DNA of 64,000 nucleotides from Paraescarpia echinospica (taxonomy: Eukaryota; Annelida; Polychaeta; Sabellida; Siboglinidae), in assembly GCA_020002185.1 (NCBI GenBank), contig CM034531.1, forward strand, positions 84,814,183-84,878,182, read 5' to 3'. Within the stretch, counting starts at the first letter, position 1; every line of letters starts with the position of its first letter. The notes beneath the pieces were generated by a model. It was not told the origin of the DNA, made no database searches, and was given only the letters and a program-made list of their open reading frames with translations. Below are positions 24,716-37,900 of this stretch, in pieces. The translations under genes were made by a program, and so were the position numbers.

Positions 24716-25990
24716 TCATTTCCTACAGCTTACTGTTATATCAATAATTTTGGGTGTGACATTAAATGTGAGATGGCTGTATTATCAAAGTGACTGTAAA
24801 CCGAGATTAAATTTACCGTTCGTCTAGTTTCAAAGGAAGCACACCACTTAATTGGACTAAAAAGCCATAACATTTATATATGATATACGCTCTAGTTCCC
24901 CCTCTGTTCACCAGGGGCCCTATATGGGATATAACTAATAATAAACCATACAAAATACCAAATGCTTAAGTTGTGATCCCAATGTCCTTCACCTAAAAGT
25001 GCTAATTAATGAAGAAGCCATGTAGCTGGCAGTGTCCAAGAGTATTGTTTGGTCAGAGAGTGGATTAGCACCAGTTACTGTTGAAAGGTCACTATCCCAT
25101 TTGTTCTGTGTAACCACACTGCAAGGTGGTAGTGCAAGCTGGCTACACTGGTCTAGAGGCACAGTACTTCTTCAGAAGAAGATTTTAGCAGTCAGCAATG
25201 TTTCTTATGAGAGCAACAAAGGCATTTTATTATGGATTTCCTGGCTTGTTTAATTATTTGCAACTCTGGTTATTAATTAGATTTCTGACTGGGAAAGTAT
25301 GCACCTTGAATCAAAACCTTTGTGGCTTCAAATGTCATCAACGTGCAAAAACTTAAATTATCTTTGCACCTGATTTATTCACTTCAATTCCAATTTAAGT
25401 CTTGTGTGATTTTTATCAATTTAATTCAAATTGAGACTATTTGTTTGCCAATGAATTCTACTTGATGATTGACCCATTCAACCCTATATATGCATATATA
25501 TAATTTCATTTACAAAAATGTTGGTAGGTCCCATTAATGCATTCGTCACTGTAATTAAAAACATAGTGGTGTAATTGATCTGAACATTGTAGAAATGTAA
25601 TTATAACTGAAATGACAAATGAAAAGTAATTGTAATTGATTTGATTTTGTGTAATTGGACCCAGCCCTGGCCATTGACCTGTTATCTCCAAACGCCAACA
25701 TCTCAAATGTTAACTTCCAACTCCTGCTATTTATTGATATCATAACAGAGGGTTAAACCTTTGAGATTGTGTGTGTGTGTTTTATACCACCAAGGAACTG
25801 CATGGAACTACAGACATTGTTTCACCTGAGCTCTCAATATTTAATTACATGTTACAGGTACATAGAGGCTACCAAGTTAAGCACGAGGCCACAAGCATGT
25901 AACATGTTTTCATGCTAGAAATTACCAGACTTTGTACCATGAAATAATATTGCACAAGTCATACACCCGAAGGTTCTACAAATGATGACT
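24716..25990. other. Spacer and ICE2 3' UTR, no gene recognised
   Basis: AT-rich sequence between the satellite and the ICE2 stop codon. The 73-codon frame at 25032-25253 has no recognisable family. The ICE2 3' UTR (minus strand) begins at 25990 and extends downward; no clear poly(A) signal was chosen. Confidence 0.5.
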
Positions 25991-28900
25991 TCAGTTCAGC
26001 TCTCCTGTTGCAGCCTTAGTTTGACCTTTGCCTTTTTTCTTCCTTTTCTTCTTTTTCTTCTGTTTTTGTTGGGCCTTGGGCTGGAATTTAGCAGCTGCAT
26101 CTGTGGGACCAGAATAAAACTTAATTGGTATTTATCTGTACAATTCAATTAACACATGCTATGATATTAAATATGTGCAACATTAACCACAACTGCACAT
26201 TTTCAAAATACTCTTCAGAACTCAGAAAGTATCAACACATCTGACCAGTTCTTTCAAAACCAATAATTTACCAGGCACCTCTGGACAAATTTAAATTAAT
26301 AAACCCAACCTCTATTCAAGATAAGGCATACAACTTATTGTATCTTATCTATATACATTATTAATACGCTACATTTGGTGTATTATAAATCTATCTCCTC
26401 TCTCAAGTGCTTAGGTCCACTTGCATCTCTCTTAGATTCGTTCACTTCCTTGGACCATTGGCGTGTCATCTTTCTATATTCATTCACTTCCTTGGACCAT
26501 TGGCGTGTCATTTCTCTTATATTCGTTCACTTCCTTGGACCATTGGCCTGTCATCTCTCTATATTCATTCACTTCCTTGGACCATTGGCATGTCATCTTT
26601 CTATATTCATTCACTTCCTTGGACCATTGGCCTGTCATCTCTCTATATTCGTTCACTTCCTTGGACCTTTTGCCTGTCAACTTTCTATATTTGTTCACTT
26701 CCTTGGACCATTGGCCTGTCATCTTTCTATATTTGTTCACTTCCTTGGACCATTGGCCTGTCATCTTTCTATATTTGTTCACTTCCTTGGACCTTTTGCT
26801 TGTCACCTTTCTATATTCGTTCACTTCCTTGGACCATTGGCCTGTCATCTTTCTATATTCGTTCACTTCATTGGACCATTGGCCTGTCATCTTTCTATAT
26901 TCGTTCACTTTCTTGGACTTTTGGCCTGTCATCTTTCTATATTTGTTCACTTCATTGGACCATTGGCCTGTCATCTCACAATTACCATTACAGTATTTTT
27001 TATTTTAAACTCATTCAGTGGCTCATTCTGGCTGGAGAGTTGCTTACCATCCATTTTCTGTTTCCACATTTCTCCAGGTGAAAAGCTTATTGGGGACGTG
27101 TAAGTAAATAACTCTAAACAACTACTTGTTTGAATACATCACAAATTATTGGGGACATGTAAGTAAATAACTCTAAACAACTACTTGCTTGAATATGTCA
27201 ACAATTATTAGGGACATGTAAGTACATGACTCTAAACAACTACTTGTTTGAATATGTCACCAATTATTTGGGACATGTAAGTAAATGATTCTGAACAACT
27301 ACTTGCTTGAATACGTCAACAATTATTAGGGACATGTAAGTACATGACTCTAGACAACTACTTGTTTGAATATGTCACCAATTATTGGGAACATGCAAGT
27401 AAATGACTCTAAACGACTACTTGTTTGAATACATCACCAATTGGTAGGTGAGAGGCCAGTAGCCTGAAGATGGGACTGAAGACAGACAGAGGCGAGTGGG
27501 CCGTGGCACCTGGGTTGAGACACATTATTAATACAAAGATTGACCAAGGGGATATTTTTTCTTTGTTATCAAGATTAATATAAATTATAGCAACCTTTTG
27601 GCTCGAACGTTGCAGGGATTCTGTGGTATTTCTTATGATGAGGCAGCAGTATACTCGTGTCAATTGGAATCCAGGGTACGGTGTGGTTGCCTGATACATC
27701 TATGGCTGGGCTGCCCGAATGGGCACGGTGAAGGTCATATGCCCCTCTGGAAATAAAATCACATATGCTGAACGTGTATGTTTGAGATTTCCAGAAATTA
27801 TGTAGTTGTATTTTAGGTTAGAACTCAAATACACATAAATGATCAGTGAAAAAAACCATTATTACTTTGCATAGATCTTGAGCAAAACCTATGTTGAAGG
27901 ACTGACATAATTTATATAAAATGAACAGAACGAAAAAATATGCAGATTGCATAAATTTAAGCTGCCAATGAGCTAGACATAAGCAAATAAAAATGAATTA
28001 AATGATTATATGCACAAATATATCCGAACACTAAATTATTAAAAATGAACCAGTAGTCTATATTTTCAGAGTAGGCTTCATCGACCGCGCTGGATGCTTA
28101 GATTGCAGTGGTCAATTATCTATCAAACACATTACATATTTCCGCTTACAATGGACATCAGTTTTTATACCAGTGTTCCATATACAACATATGGGAATGG
28201 GAGGAAGGGGGCCAGCATACAGAAACTGCAAGAGGATGGCGATCAACCCACTAGTTGAGCAGATGTGTAAAGAAGAGGGGGTGGGATTCATAGATTTATG
28301 GGGATATTTTGTTGGGAGGGAAGATATGTACATGAGAGATGGCCTCCATCTAAGTGGAAAGGGGGCAGCAGTTTTCTTAGAGAACCTGCTGCAATCTGTT
28401 GACAGTGGGACAGGCTGCATTTATTTAAACTAGATTCGCAGGGGGGATTCACAGAGAAGCCTAAAACTGGAGGCATAGATAAAGACAGCAGAAATACATC
28501 GGCAAAGAACAGCCTGGGAAACTGTTCTGAATCAGGATATAAATGCGTTTGTCAAAATGCAAGGAGCATAGTAAACAAAAGAAATGAACTAAACATTATG
28601 GTAGAAGATATTGACCCTCACATAATAGGTATAAGGGAATCATGGGCCACCACTGATATATCAGATGCTGAATTGGGACTAACAGGCTATGTAATGTTCA
28701 GGAAAGATAGAATAGGAAGAAGGGGAGGTGGAGTTATTTTATATGTTAAAGAATCTATCCAGGCTTATGAAATAAAATTAGAAAGAGAAGCAGACTGCAA
28801 AGAAGCTGTTTGGTGTAACATAGTTACAGGAAACTCAACGTTAACGGTGGGGTTAGTTTATCGAAGTCCAAACATAAATGTAGAAGAGAACGAAAAAGTA

Positions 28901-31900
28901 CAAAATGCTATAAGGGAAGTTAACAAACGGGACTGTATTATTATGGGAGATTTTAACCATGGTCATATACAATGGAAATCTCTACAGAGTACGGGGAGTG
29001 AGGACCACAAGTTTTTAGATTTAGTACAAGACAGTTTCCTTTCTCAACACGTGCTAGAGCCAACCAGGGGTGAGAATGTGTTAGACATAGTTTTGTCCTC
29101 ACAGAATAAATTAGTTGACAATGTTAAATTATGTGAGCCTCTGGGAAGTAGTGATCACAACCAGATACATTTTACCATCAAAGTAAAATCAGAAAGAAAT
29201 AATAAAAAGCAGTTCAGGGAAATTTCCACAAAGGAAGATATAAGGAAATGAGGAAATATTTAGCAAAGATAGACTGGAATAACACACTGAAGAATAAGAC
29301 AGCAACAGAATGCTGGAATATCTTAAAGAATGAAATAGAGTGCATCGTAGATAAATTTGTTCCCTTAAAAAAACAAGAGAAACGGACCAGAAAGAAATAC
29401 TTATCAAAAGAAGCCATTAGAAAAATTAAGTACAAACAAAGAATGTGGAAGTCATATAGACGTACTGGAAATGACGAAGACTACAACATTTATAAAGAAG
29501 CACTAAACCAAGCTACAACTGAAATTATAAATTCGAAGAAAAGCTACAAAAAAATTAGCTTGTAATATAAAACAAGACAGCAAGAGTTTTTATGCGTATG
29601 TTCGTAGCAAACAGAAAGTTCAGGATAAGGTCGGTCCTCTAGAAGATAGTGCTGGAAATTTAATACCAGAGGGATTCTTAATGGCAGAAGACCTGAATGA
29701 GTATTTTAGTTCAGTGTTTAAAAATGAGGCTAAGTTCAAGGGGGCAGAATCAGACTATTTAGGACAGTTAATTGTAATACCGGAAATGGTAGCCGAGAAA
29801 ATTAGGGCTATGATAATAAATCACCTGGAGTGGATGGGATTCCGCCCAAACTACTATTGGAAATTGTAGAACAAATTAGCATACCACTTGCCACAGTTTT
29901 CAACTTGTCATTAGAAGAGGGCGTGGTTCCCTTACAATGGAAAGAAGCGAACATTATACCGTTATTTAAAAAAGGTTCCAGAAACAAGACAGAGAACTAC
30001 AGACCAGTGAGTTTAACGTCAGTGATTTGCAAATTATTAGAACGACTAATTAAAGATCACATGGTGGATTTTCTTGTTAAACATAACTTGTTAAACCCAT
30101 CTCAACATGGGTTTCTAAAAGCGAGGTCATGCTTAACAAATATATTATGTTTTTTGGAAGATATCACTAAGTGGGTAGACGAGGGATCACCAGTAGATAT
30201 CATCTACCTAGATTTTCAGAAAGCTTTCGACAAAATGCCACATCAAAGGTTACTGCTTAAACTAAAGGCCCACGGCATAGGAAATGGTTTAATTAACTGG
30301 ATAGAAAAATGACTAATTGACAGAAGACAACGGGTAGTAGTTGATGGGAGGCTTCAAACTGGAAATCAGTTTTGAGTGGGGTACCACAGGGATCAGTACT
30401 GGGACCTATATTATTCTTAATATATATCAACGATTTGGATGACGATATGACAAGTAAGGTGTTGAAATTTGCAGATGATACAAAATTGTTTAGAAGGATT
30501 AAAAGTGATTGAGATAGACAACATTTACAAGATGATCTTGACAGGTTGATAAAATGGTCTGAAAAATGGCAAATGTTCAATTTTGGGAAATGTAAATGCC
30601 TCCATACAGGACATGGGAACGAAGATGTACAATATACAATGGGAGGTTCTGTACTAAGTACTACTGTTAAAGAAACAGACTTAGGGTTAACCATTAGTGC
30701 TGATATGAAGGTTTCTGAGCAGTGCGGTATTGCTGCTTCAAAGGGAAATCAAATCCTTCGATTAATTAGGCGAAACATAACGTATAAGGAAAAAGAGCTA
30801 ATAATACCACTGTACAAAACAATAGTTAGGCCTCATTTAGAATATTGTATTCAAGCGTGGAGGCCATATCGCAGGAAGGACATAAATATGCTAGAAAGAG
30901 TACAGAGGAGAATAACTAAAATGATACTTAAACTGAGGGATCTTAGTTACGAAATACGCCTAAAAAAATGTGGTTTAACAACACTAGAGACCAGGAGGTT
31001 GAGAGGAGATCAGATAGAAGTGTTTAAAATATTGAATGGTTAAGAAAATATTGATAGAAATATTTTTTTCTCAGTTAAGAAAGATAGAAGGACCAGAGGA
31101 CATGAAGCTACATTAGTAAAGGAGCAGTGTAGATTAGATATAAGAAAGTTCTCATTCTCAGAAAGGACTATAAATGATTGGAACAGATTGTCTCCTGATT
31201 GTGTTGGTGCTAGTAGGGTGAATATGTTTAAAAATAAAATTGACACATACCTTAAAAGGGCGGGATACACATAGATAAAAATGATTGGACTCTCGATAAG
31301 CCGAAAGGCTTCCTTGTCCACCTGCCATCTAGAGTTAATTTTCTGGATGGCAATCTTGTTAAATCTTGTTAAACATATACAACAGTACTGAGGTAGCTCA
31401 CAAAGAGTAAGACACAGAAGAGAGGGAACAATGAGATTAGAAAGAAACGCGCAGTGTTGAGACACATACATGTCATTGTGTGTACTCTTCTTGAGGTTGG
31501 CATGTCCAGAACCAGGAGTATGACTCAGCAGATACTGACCACTGGGCAAACTGGAACATATTACAAAGGTGGCGGTCATCTCAAATCAGGCAAGATGGTC
31601 ACTCAGGATGGTAGTCATGTCATTTCCTTAATTACTGTTGTACTGGAGATGCTAATTAATAGTTGTACAATAATCTGAAAATGCCACAGGACAAACGTAT
31701 AGATGTAAATGTAAGTTGCATACAAAATATATTTAAAACACAAAGTTATTTTAATTTGTTTACTATGATACACACACACAATGTCATGCATACATAGACA
31801 TGTCTTCTACATGTCAGAGATGTTGTTAACACGCAGTAGTTGCAAAATTGATATTATAGATAAAAATATAGAACTAGACAAAATTGAACAAAGTACCAGT

Positions 31901-34900
31901 TTGGCAGTGTTTGAGGAGCGGAGATAGGAAGGACGTACCTGTATAACTTTGTGAGGACCCTGTGGAGAACACTCACAGCCGATGCTGGTCTGTAAGAAAC
32001 CAGCAGTATTACATACTTGGTGATGATGTTGGATGACTGGCAAGACAGACATTGGAACAGCTAAGAATGCAAGTATTACCTTGCAGAGACAGTGGGACAT
32101 TGTGTAGTTGAACCAGTCTTTTTAATCTCATCCACATAAAATGGTCAGTTTGTCTGCATCTCAAAGGCACAGAATCTCACTGGGTGTATCATACCCCTGC
32201 AGTAAAAAATTATATCAATTATAACATCTTGACCACACAACTGTGTCTTAATGAAACATCATCATTTAAAATATAATTTGACCGATATTCATTGATGAAT
32301 CAATCAGGAAGGCAGTGGTTACGTTTGTTCAATCATCTACCACAAAAGGTGCCACTAGTGCTGTACTTACTGGAATGGACACCTTGGAGGGACGACTTGT
32401 CTCAAGTCTACTTCTTCCAGCATCATCACCTCTGATGTGAAACAGTTGATTCGAGCTGAAGGCAAGTATAGTAGTTAGCTTCATAATGATCCTACACTGC
32501 CAGTTTTAGGCACAAATGTAATAGTTAGCATGTTATGCTGATGACACAACACTAGTGTCTAACATTTTCATGAAACTACAACTTGCAACTAAAGAGCGTC
32601 ACGTTGCCTGTAACAAATGGCGTATGAAAATCAACCTCTCCAAATGCAAAGTAATCACCTCATCAGACAAGTAATTATCCTGAAAAATGAAGAACTCAAG
32701 ATTGTGAGAGAGTTCTGCTTCCTAGGCAGCAAAATAACCTTCTACAGAGAGGGCGTTGATAGGCAAATAGCCTTAGCATCGGCAGCCTTTGGTAGACTCA
32801 GAAACAACATATTTTCAAACAGATGCATCTCAATAAGAGTGAAAGTCAGACTATATGGGGCCCTTATACTGCCTTTAGCAATCTATGGTGCAGATTTGAC
32901 ATACCCCAGCTTTGAACTGTCAGCAAGAAGATTTGACCTACCCCGGCTTTGAACTGTCAGCAAGAGGATTTGACATATCACAGCTTTGAAGTGTCAGCAA
33001 GAGGATTTAACCTACCCCGGCTCTGAACTGTCAGCAAGAGGATTTGACCCCGGGTCCTCTCAACACTCTCATGTTCTCATTATTTCCCAGTCATGCCTCT
33101 ACTACTTTATCAACAAGTCAGGAAAGCTATTTTATCATTGAGAAAGCACAAATATAAATAAAATTGTGTGTATTTTAAAACTATAATTTGACTAGAAAGC
33201 ACATGCCTGTCATTATCTTAACATTTAATAATTTATTATCAGTGTTACCATGTGTTGGATATTAGGTAATTGTTTTCTCAAAAGCATCAAAATGTCTGAT
33301 GAGAAATCAACCCAAACATACAGAATTTTCCAAGTGTAACAAATTATTTTACATTTGTTGGCCTGGTTACAGATTACCTCGAATGAGACGGCAGTTGTTG
33401 TGTATGTACAGAGATGTCCAGTTCCGTGCGGCCTCACTAGGTGTCACTTGTTCCAGGCCAAACATCGGCTGGTACTCCAACTTTGGTGACAGCTCAACGT
33501 GATACATCTACATGTGTAGGACAAGGCAAACTTAATGTTCTCATCTGGTAAGATTGTGCTAAATACAGACAGAATGTCGCCAAAATATTTGTTCCGTGTT
33601 GATAGAATCACTCAAAAGTCGTACTCCATATATCTGGGTTTTTGGTTTGTCAGATGCACCATACAAAGGGCTTCAAAATGACATATAGCTTATCACTCCA
33701 TGATAAATACATAAATCACAATCACATTTATTCTGGTGGGTGTACGTCAAAACCAGATAATTTCACTACCGATATAAACATGATTTCAATGAAAGTTGGC
33801 AGATTCTCGAGATTCTCGAGAACATTGATGGACAGTGTATAATTGTGGGCACAATAATATAATATAATAATATAAAAGCAAGCATATTATTTTATATTAT
33901 CATGAAAACTGAAACAGTGAACATGAAGGCACATACAGGTTTCCTGTAAGTCGTGATGTTTCCATGGCAATGACTGCGAACAAGGAGTCTGATGTTGCCG
34001 AGGGTCCACAGATCGTAGGAGAGATTGCTGCGGTGCGGGGGTTCTGTGGGATAGAAGGCGGGGTCTTCCGACATCTCCCACTCACCATGGGGCGCTGAAA
34101 ATAAACACTATGCATTCTGACTCATATAGCTTGACTTCACCTGCTTTCTCATCAAAACTTTTAACAGGACTCTGTTACTCGTCTTATTGCAATACAACTA
34201 CACAAGAAGTGATCTGTTTTTTATCACACATATAACTTTTTAATCAAAAACAATGGCACTCACCACAGACACTATTACTTGGTCAAACTAAGACACAGTA
34301 TCTCATCATTTTACATAATGCTTTTGGTAAGGAGAAAACATTCTGTAGATGTGCCGACACCTAGTTATTTTTCCATCAAATTTACAACACACCCATCTGC
34401 CAGCACTGCTTAATGAAGCGGTGTTGTGAAAGGCCATCATTATGTAATATTCAATGGGGCAATAAACACTTCAATATCCATGGGTGGCTCTAGTTAGTGG
34501 CCCTTCATCAACATACACATAACTATAAACTTTTGCTTTAATTTGTAATAAATGATATTTCACTCTATGTTGCTTCTTTTGTTTTTACTTATCAAATATA
34601 CAATTCCTGAGTCATTTCTCCACGAGCTAGGGTGCTGCTACCTACATCCATCAGTAACTCCCGGCATATCAACTTGTTGTAACATGGAATAATCACCGGG
34701 TCATCTGACTGCCTTTAATATTTCCGTGTTTTGGGATTAACTGCCCGTTGTTACCTCTCAGTGCTGGCTGGTAATGACAGGGAGTTTCTTTTAATTGCTG
34801 TTTGAAAGGCAGTTGGTTAATGGTCTGTAATGAGTGAATAACAATTGATTCAGCGAAATACTGTATACAGTACGGGATAAAAGCCTAGGTTAATGTAGGT

Positions 34901-37900
34901 AACTACTAACTAAGTGATTCATGAGGACAGAATCCATAACACATACCTGTAGATTGTTCACAAGATGGCTTGGCAACTGTCTGATCACCTGCAGGCATTG
35001 TCGCTGTACTGCCAGTAGGGGGCAGCATATTGGACTGCTGCCTGCTGGGATACGTTGGTTGTAGCAGTTTCTGCTGTGCCAATAGGATCTTGTCTAGGGG
35101 TGTGTGACCCAGGGTGGGGCAGGGAGCTGGAAATATCACAGATCTTCATAAAGATGTCTGCTTTGAAAAACTTGCAAGAAGTGTTTATGCAAGGAGGTTA
35201 TTAGTTAAGTTATTTACAATTATGTACATTAAAAGTAAGGAAGTTATTACCATGAAATGACAAATGTTGTGATAACTGCCTAAAAATAGAATATTATCAT
35301 GATATATTTATTGTCTGATGTGTTGTTTTAGATTTCAGCATTTTGGAATTAACTGCTCATTGTTACTTCTCGTTGCTGGTCGGTCAATTCATAAATTGTC
35401 ACTCTCTCATGTCCAATCAATTAATTAAGTAATACGTAATATGAATGCAATATTCAAGAAATACTATTAAGGTTTACATACTACCTACAACAATGTCCCC
35501 TACTGATGAATTCATACAAAACATACCGTACAACTTGAGAGGTCATAAGCTAACCTTTTGGTTGTCTCTGGTTGCTGCTGGTATCTTCCACAGCTGTCTG
35601 TCTCTTTCTCTTCTGTGTCTGACTCTTGCTCCTGGTAAAACTCACACCACCAACATCATCCCTCTCATCTCTTGTGTCTTTGCCTACTTTAACAGAGACC
35701 TTCGCCTCACTGCAACCCTCCTTTGTGCTATCTATATTGATTCTGCGAGCACCACCAGTATTCCTATCACTACTGGCTACATCACTGGTGGCAACAGTTC
35801 TGATAACATCTGACAAGTCGCTCACCTCCGGGTTGACTAGATTTGTTAAGTTGTTGCTAATGACCTCATCAGTGGAGTGGTTGTCATTGGCAAAATCTGT
35901 AAATTGGTTGCCGCGGGAACCAACCACAGAGTGAGGTCCAGCGGCATTCTCAGAACTCTTTTTACGAGAGATATCTGTCAACTCTCCTGCAATGTCACTT
36001 CCACTGACACAAGACTGATTGTCTCCTAAAGCACCTTCAATGTCTGGTGATGTCCTCACATCTGTGTTCTCCTCCTGCATCCTTGTCTTCTTCTCCTGGG
36101 TCTCTTCCTCAGGTTCCTCTCTTGTTTGCTCAACAATCCTGCAGGTTGTCCTGTCCTCACTCGCAGGTGTCCTGCATGTGACCTCTGGTGATCTTTGCAC
36201 AGATCCCGATTCAGGACTCTCTGAGACGACCTCAACTGACCTGCCTGTGTCCAACTGTTGTGACCTGCGTCTCTTTGACCGTGTCGTCACACCTGTATCA
36301 TTAGCCACCTCAGCAGTGGTCATCTCCCTCTGTGCCCTGGTGGGCATACGGATTGACCTCCTCCTCTTGGCGGCTGTACTGTCTTCATGGAGTGGTGTCT
36401 GTCTGGTGTCTATGTCAGTCTGTGTGTCACTGACGTGGCACTGTGTTGGTCCGTCTTGTCCTGTGTCCTGTCCTTCCACTCTTGTCTTCCTCCTCCGTGG
36501 CCCACTCTTTGTCCTCCTCCTGTTTTCTGCCTGTGTCTTCCCCCCGCTCAGTCCCCCAGTGGCTGACCTGGTCACTGCTGACCTCAGGGACCGTCTCACT
36601 GGAGTCCCCACTGTCGACGTCACATCACTTAAAGATGATACATCACTGGTGGACCTCAGGGACCGTCTCAGTAGAAGCTCCACCGTCGACGTCGTGTCAC
36701 TTAAAAATGACACGTCATCATTGGTGGCCCTTGTCCTGCATCGCTGTGACCGCCTCCTTGGAGTTGACATGTCACTAGCTGTGTCAGCTGTGTCATCACG
36801 TCCTTGACAAGTAACCACTTTAACAGGCAGCGTCCTTTCCATTTCTTTGATATCTTCCACTTTTACTTCTTTCTTCTGTACATCCTTCTCGTCAGCACCG
36901 ATCGGATTTTCAAAGTTCGTTTCAGTTTCATTTATCTCATCCTTCATTTCTATATGCACTGATGAGTTAACATCACTATTAATTTCATGTTTTATCTCTG
37001 TAACTGCACTTTCTCTATTTCCAACAGTTTCATTTCCAAATTCCAAAACACCCTGCAACATTTCAATGCGGGCTTCCGACGTTGGCGTGACCTCTGACCT
37101 TGCACGCGACTGACCTACGACCCCTGACATTGTATTGGCGTCTGATTCCTCATCCTCTTGAGAATCACAATTGGCTGAGATGTCAATAACAAGAGCGTTG
37201 TCAGAATCACTGTCAGACGAATTGATGTCCAAAGAAAACTCGGCATCATCTAATTGTTTTCTGTTGACAACCGAGTCACCTTTGGTCTTGTCAGTGCTGG
37301 GTGTTGGAGCAACAGTATCTGGTTCTTGTGTCCTGACTGGACAGTCAGCAACTTGAGTGTCTGTGTCCATCAACCTTGTATTCACAATGTCTACCTGGCT
37401 GGTTTCAGTTCCACGCAGACTTCTCATAACATTTATCCTTCCCCTGTTCTCTCCATCGTCGACACGAACACCTTCCCTTAACTCAACTTTCAGGTTTCTG
37501 ACTGACTGAGAAATGATCTCTTCTGGTTTCACTTTCGCTTCATTATCCATCTTGCATCTTTGCCCATGCCTCAGTTTTGTGGCTCTAATGCCAGTCCCGA
37601 ATGTTTCTAAATCTTCCAAACATGTCGTAACAGAACTGAAGAGTTCCCCATTTATGTCATCAGCTCCTTCAGCCAATGAGGTGCCAGCTTCATCTGTTGT
37701 GCGAGACTGTGATTGGTTGCCATGACGAGGGTGTTGTAGCAGTGTCTTCAAAGCAGCCTTGTAATAACAAGTGTTCTTCTCTCGCACTGACATGACCTTG
37801 GGCACAAATGGCTGATCTACGTACACCACCCGATATGGCGAGTCTCCTGGAAAAAAGATTACCTAAATAATAAATAGTTTTATGACAAAAGAATGTGTAC

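Noticed and set aside
26375..27103. Open frames of 164-242 codons
   Set aside because: Translations of a 42-bp tandem repeat open in four frames; no start context, splice evidence or family.
36019..36807. Long plus-strand open frame (262 codons) and neighbours at 35445-37725
   Set aside because: Antisense to ICE2 exon 8, which has conserved protein, splice sites and matching phases. The plus-strand frames are Ser/Leu/Val-rich shadows of the Arg/Ser/Asp-rich coding strand.
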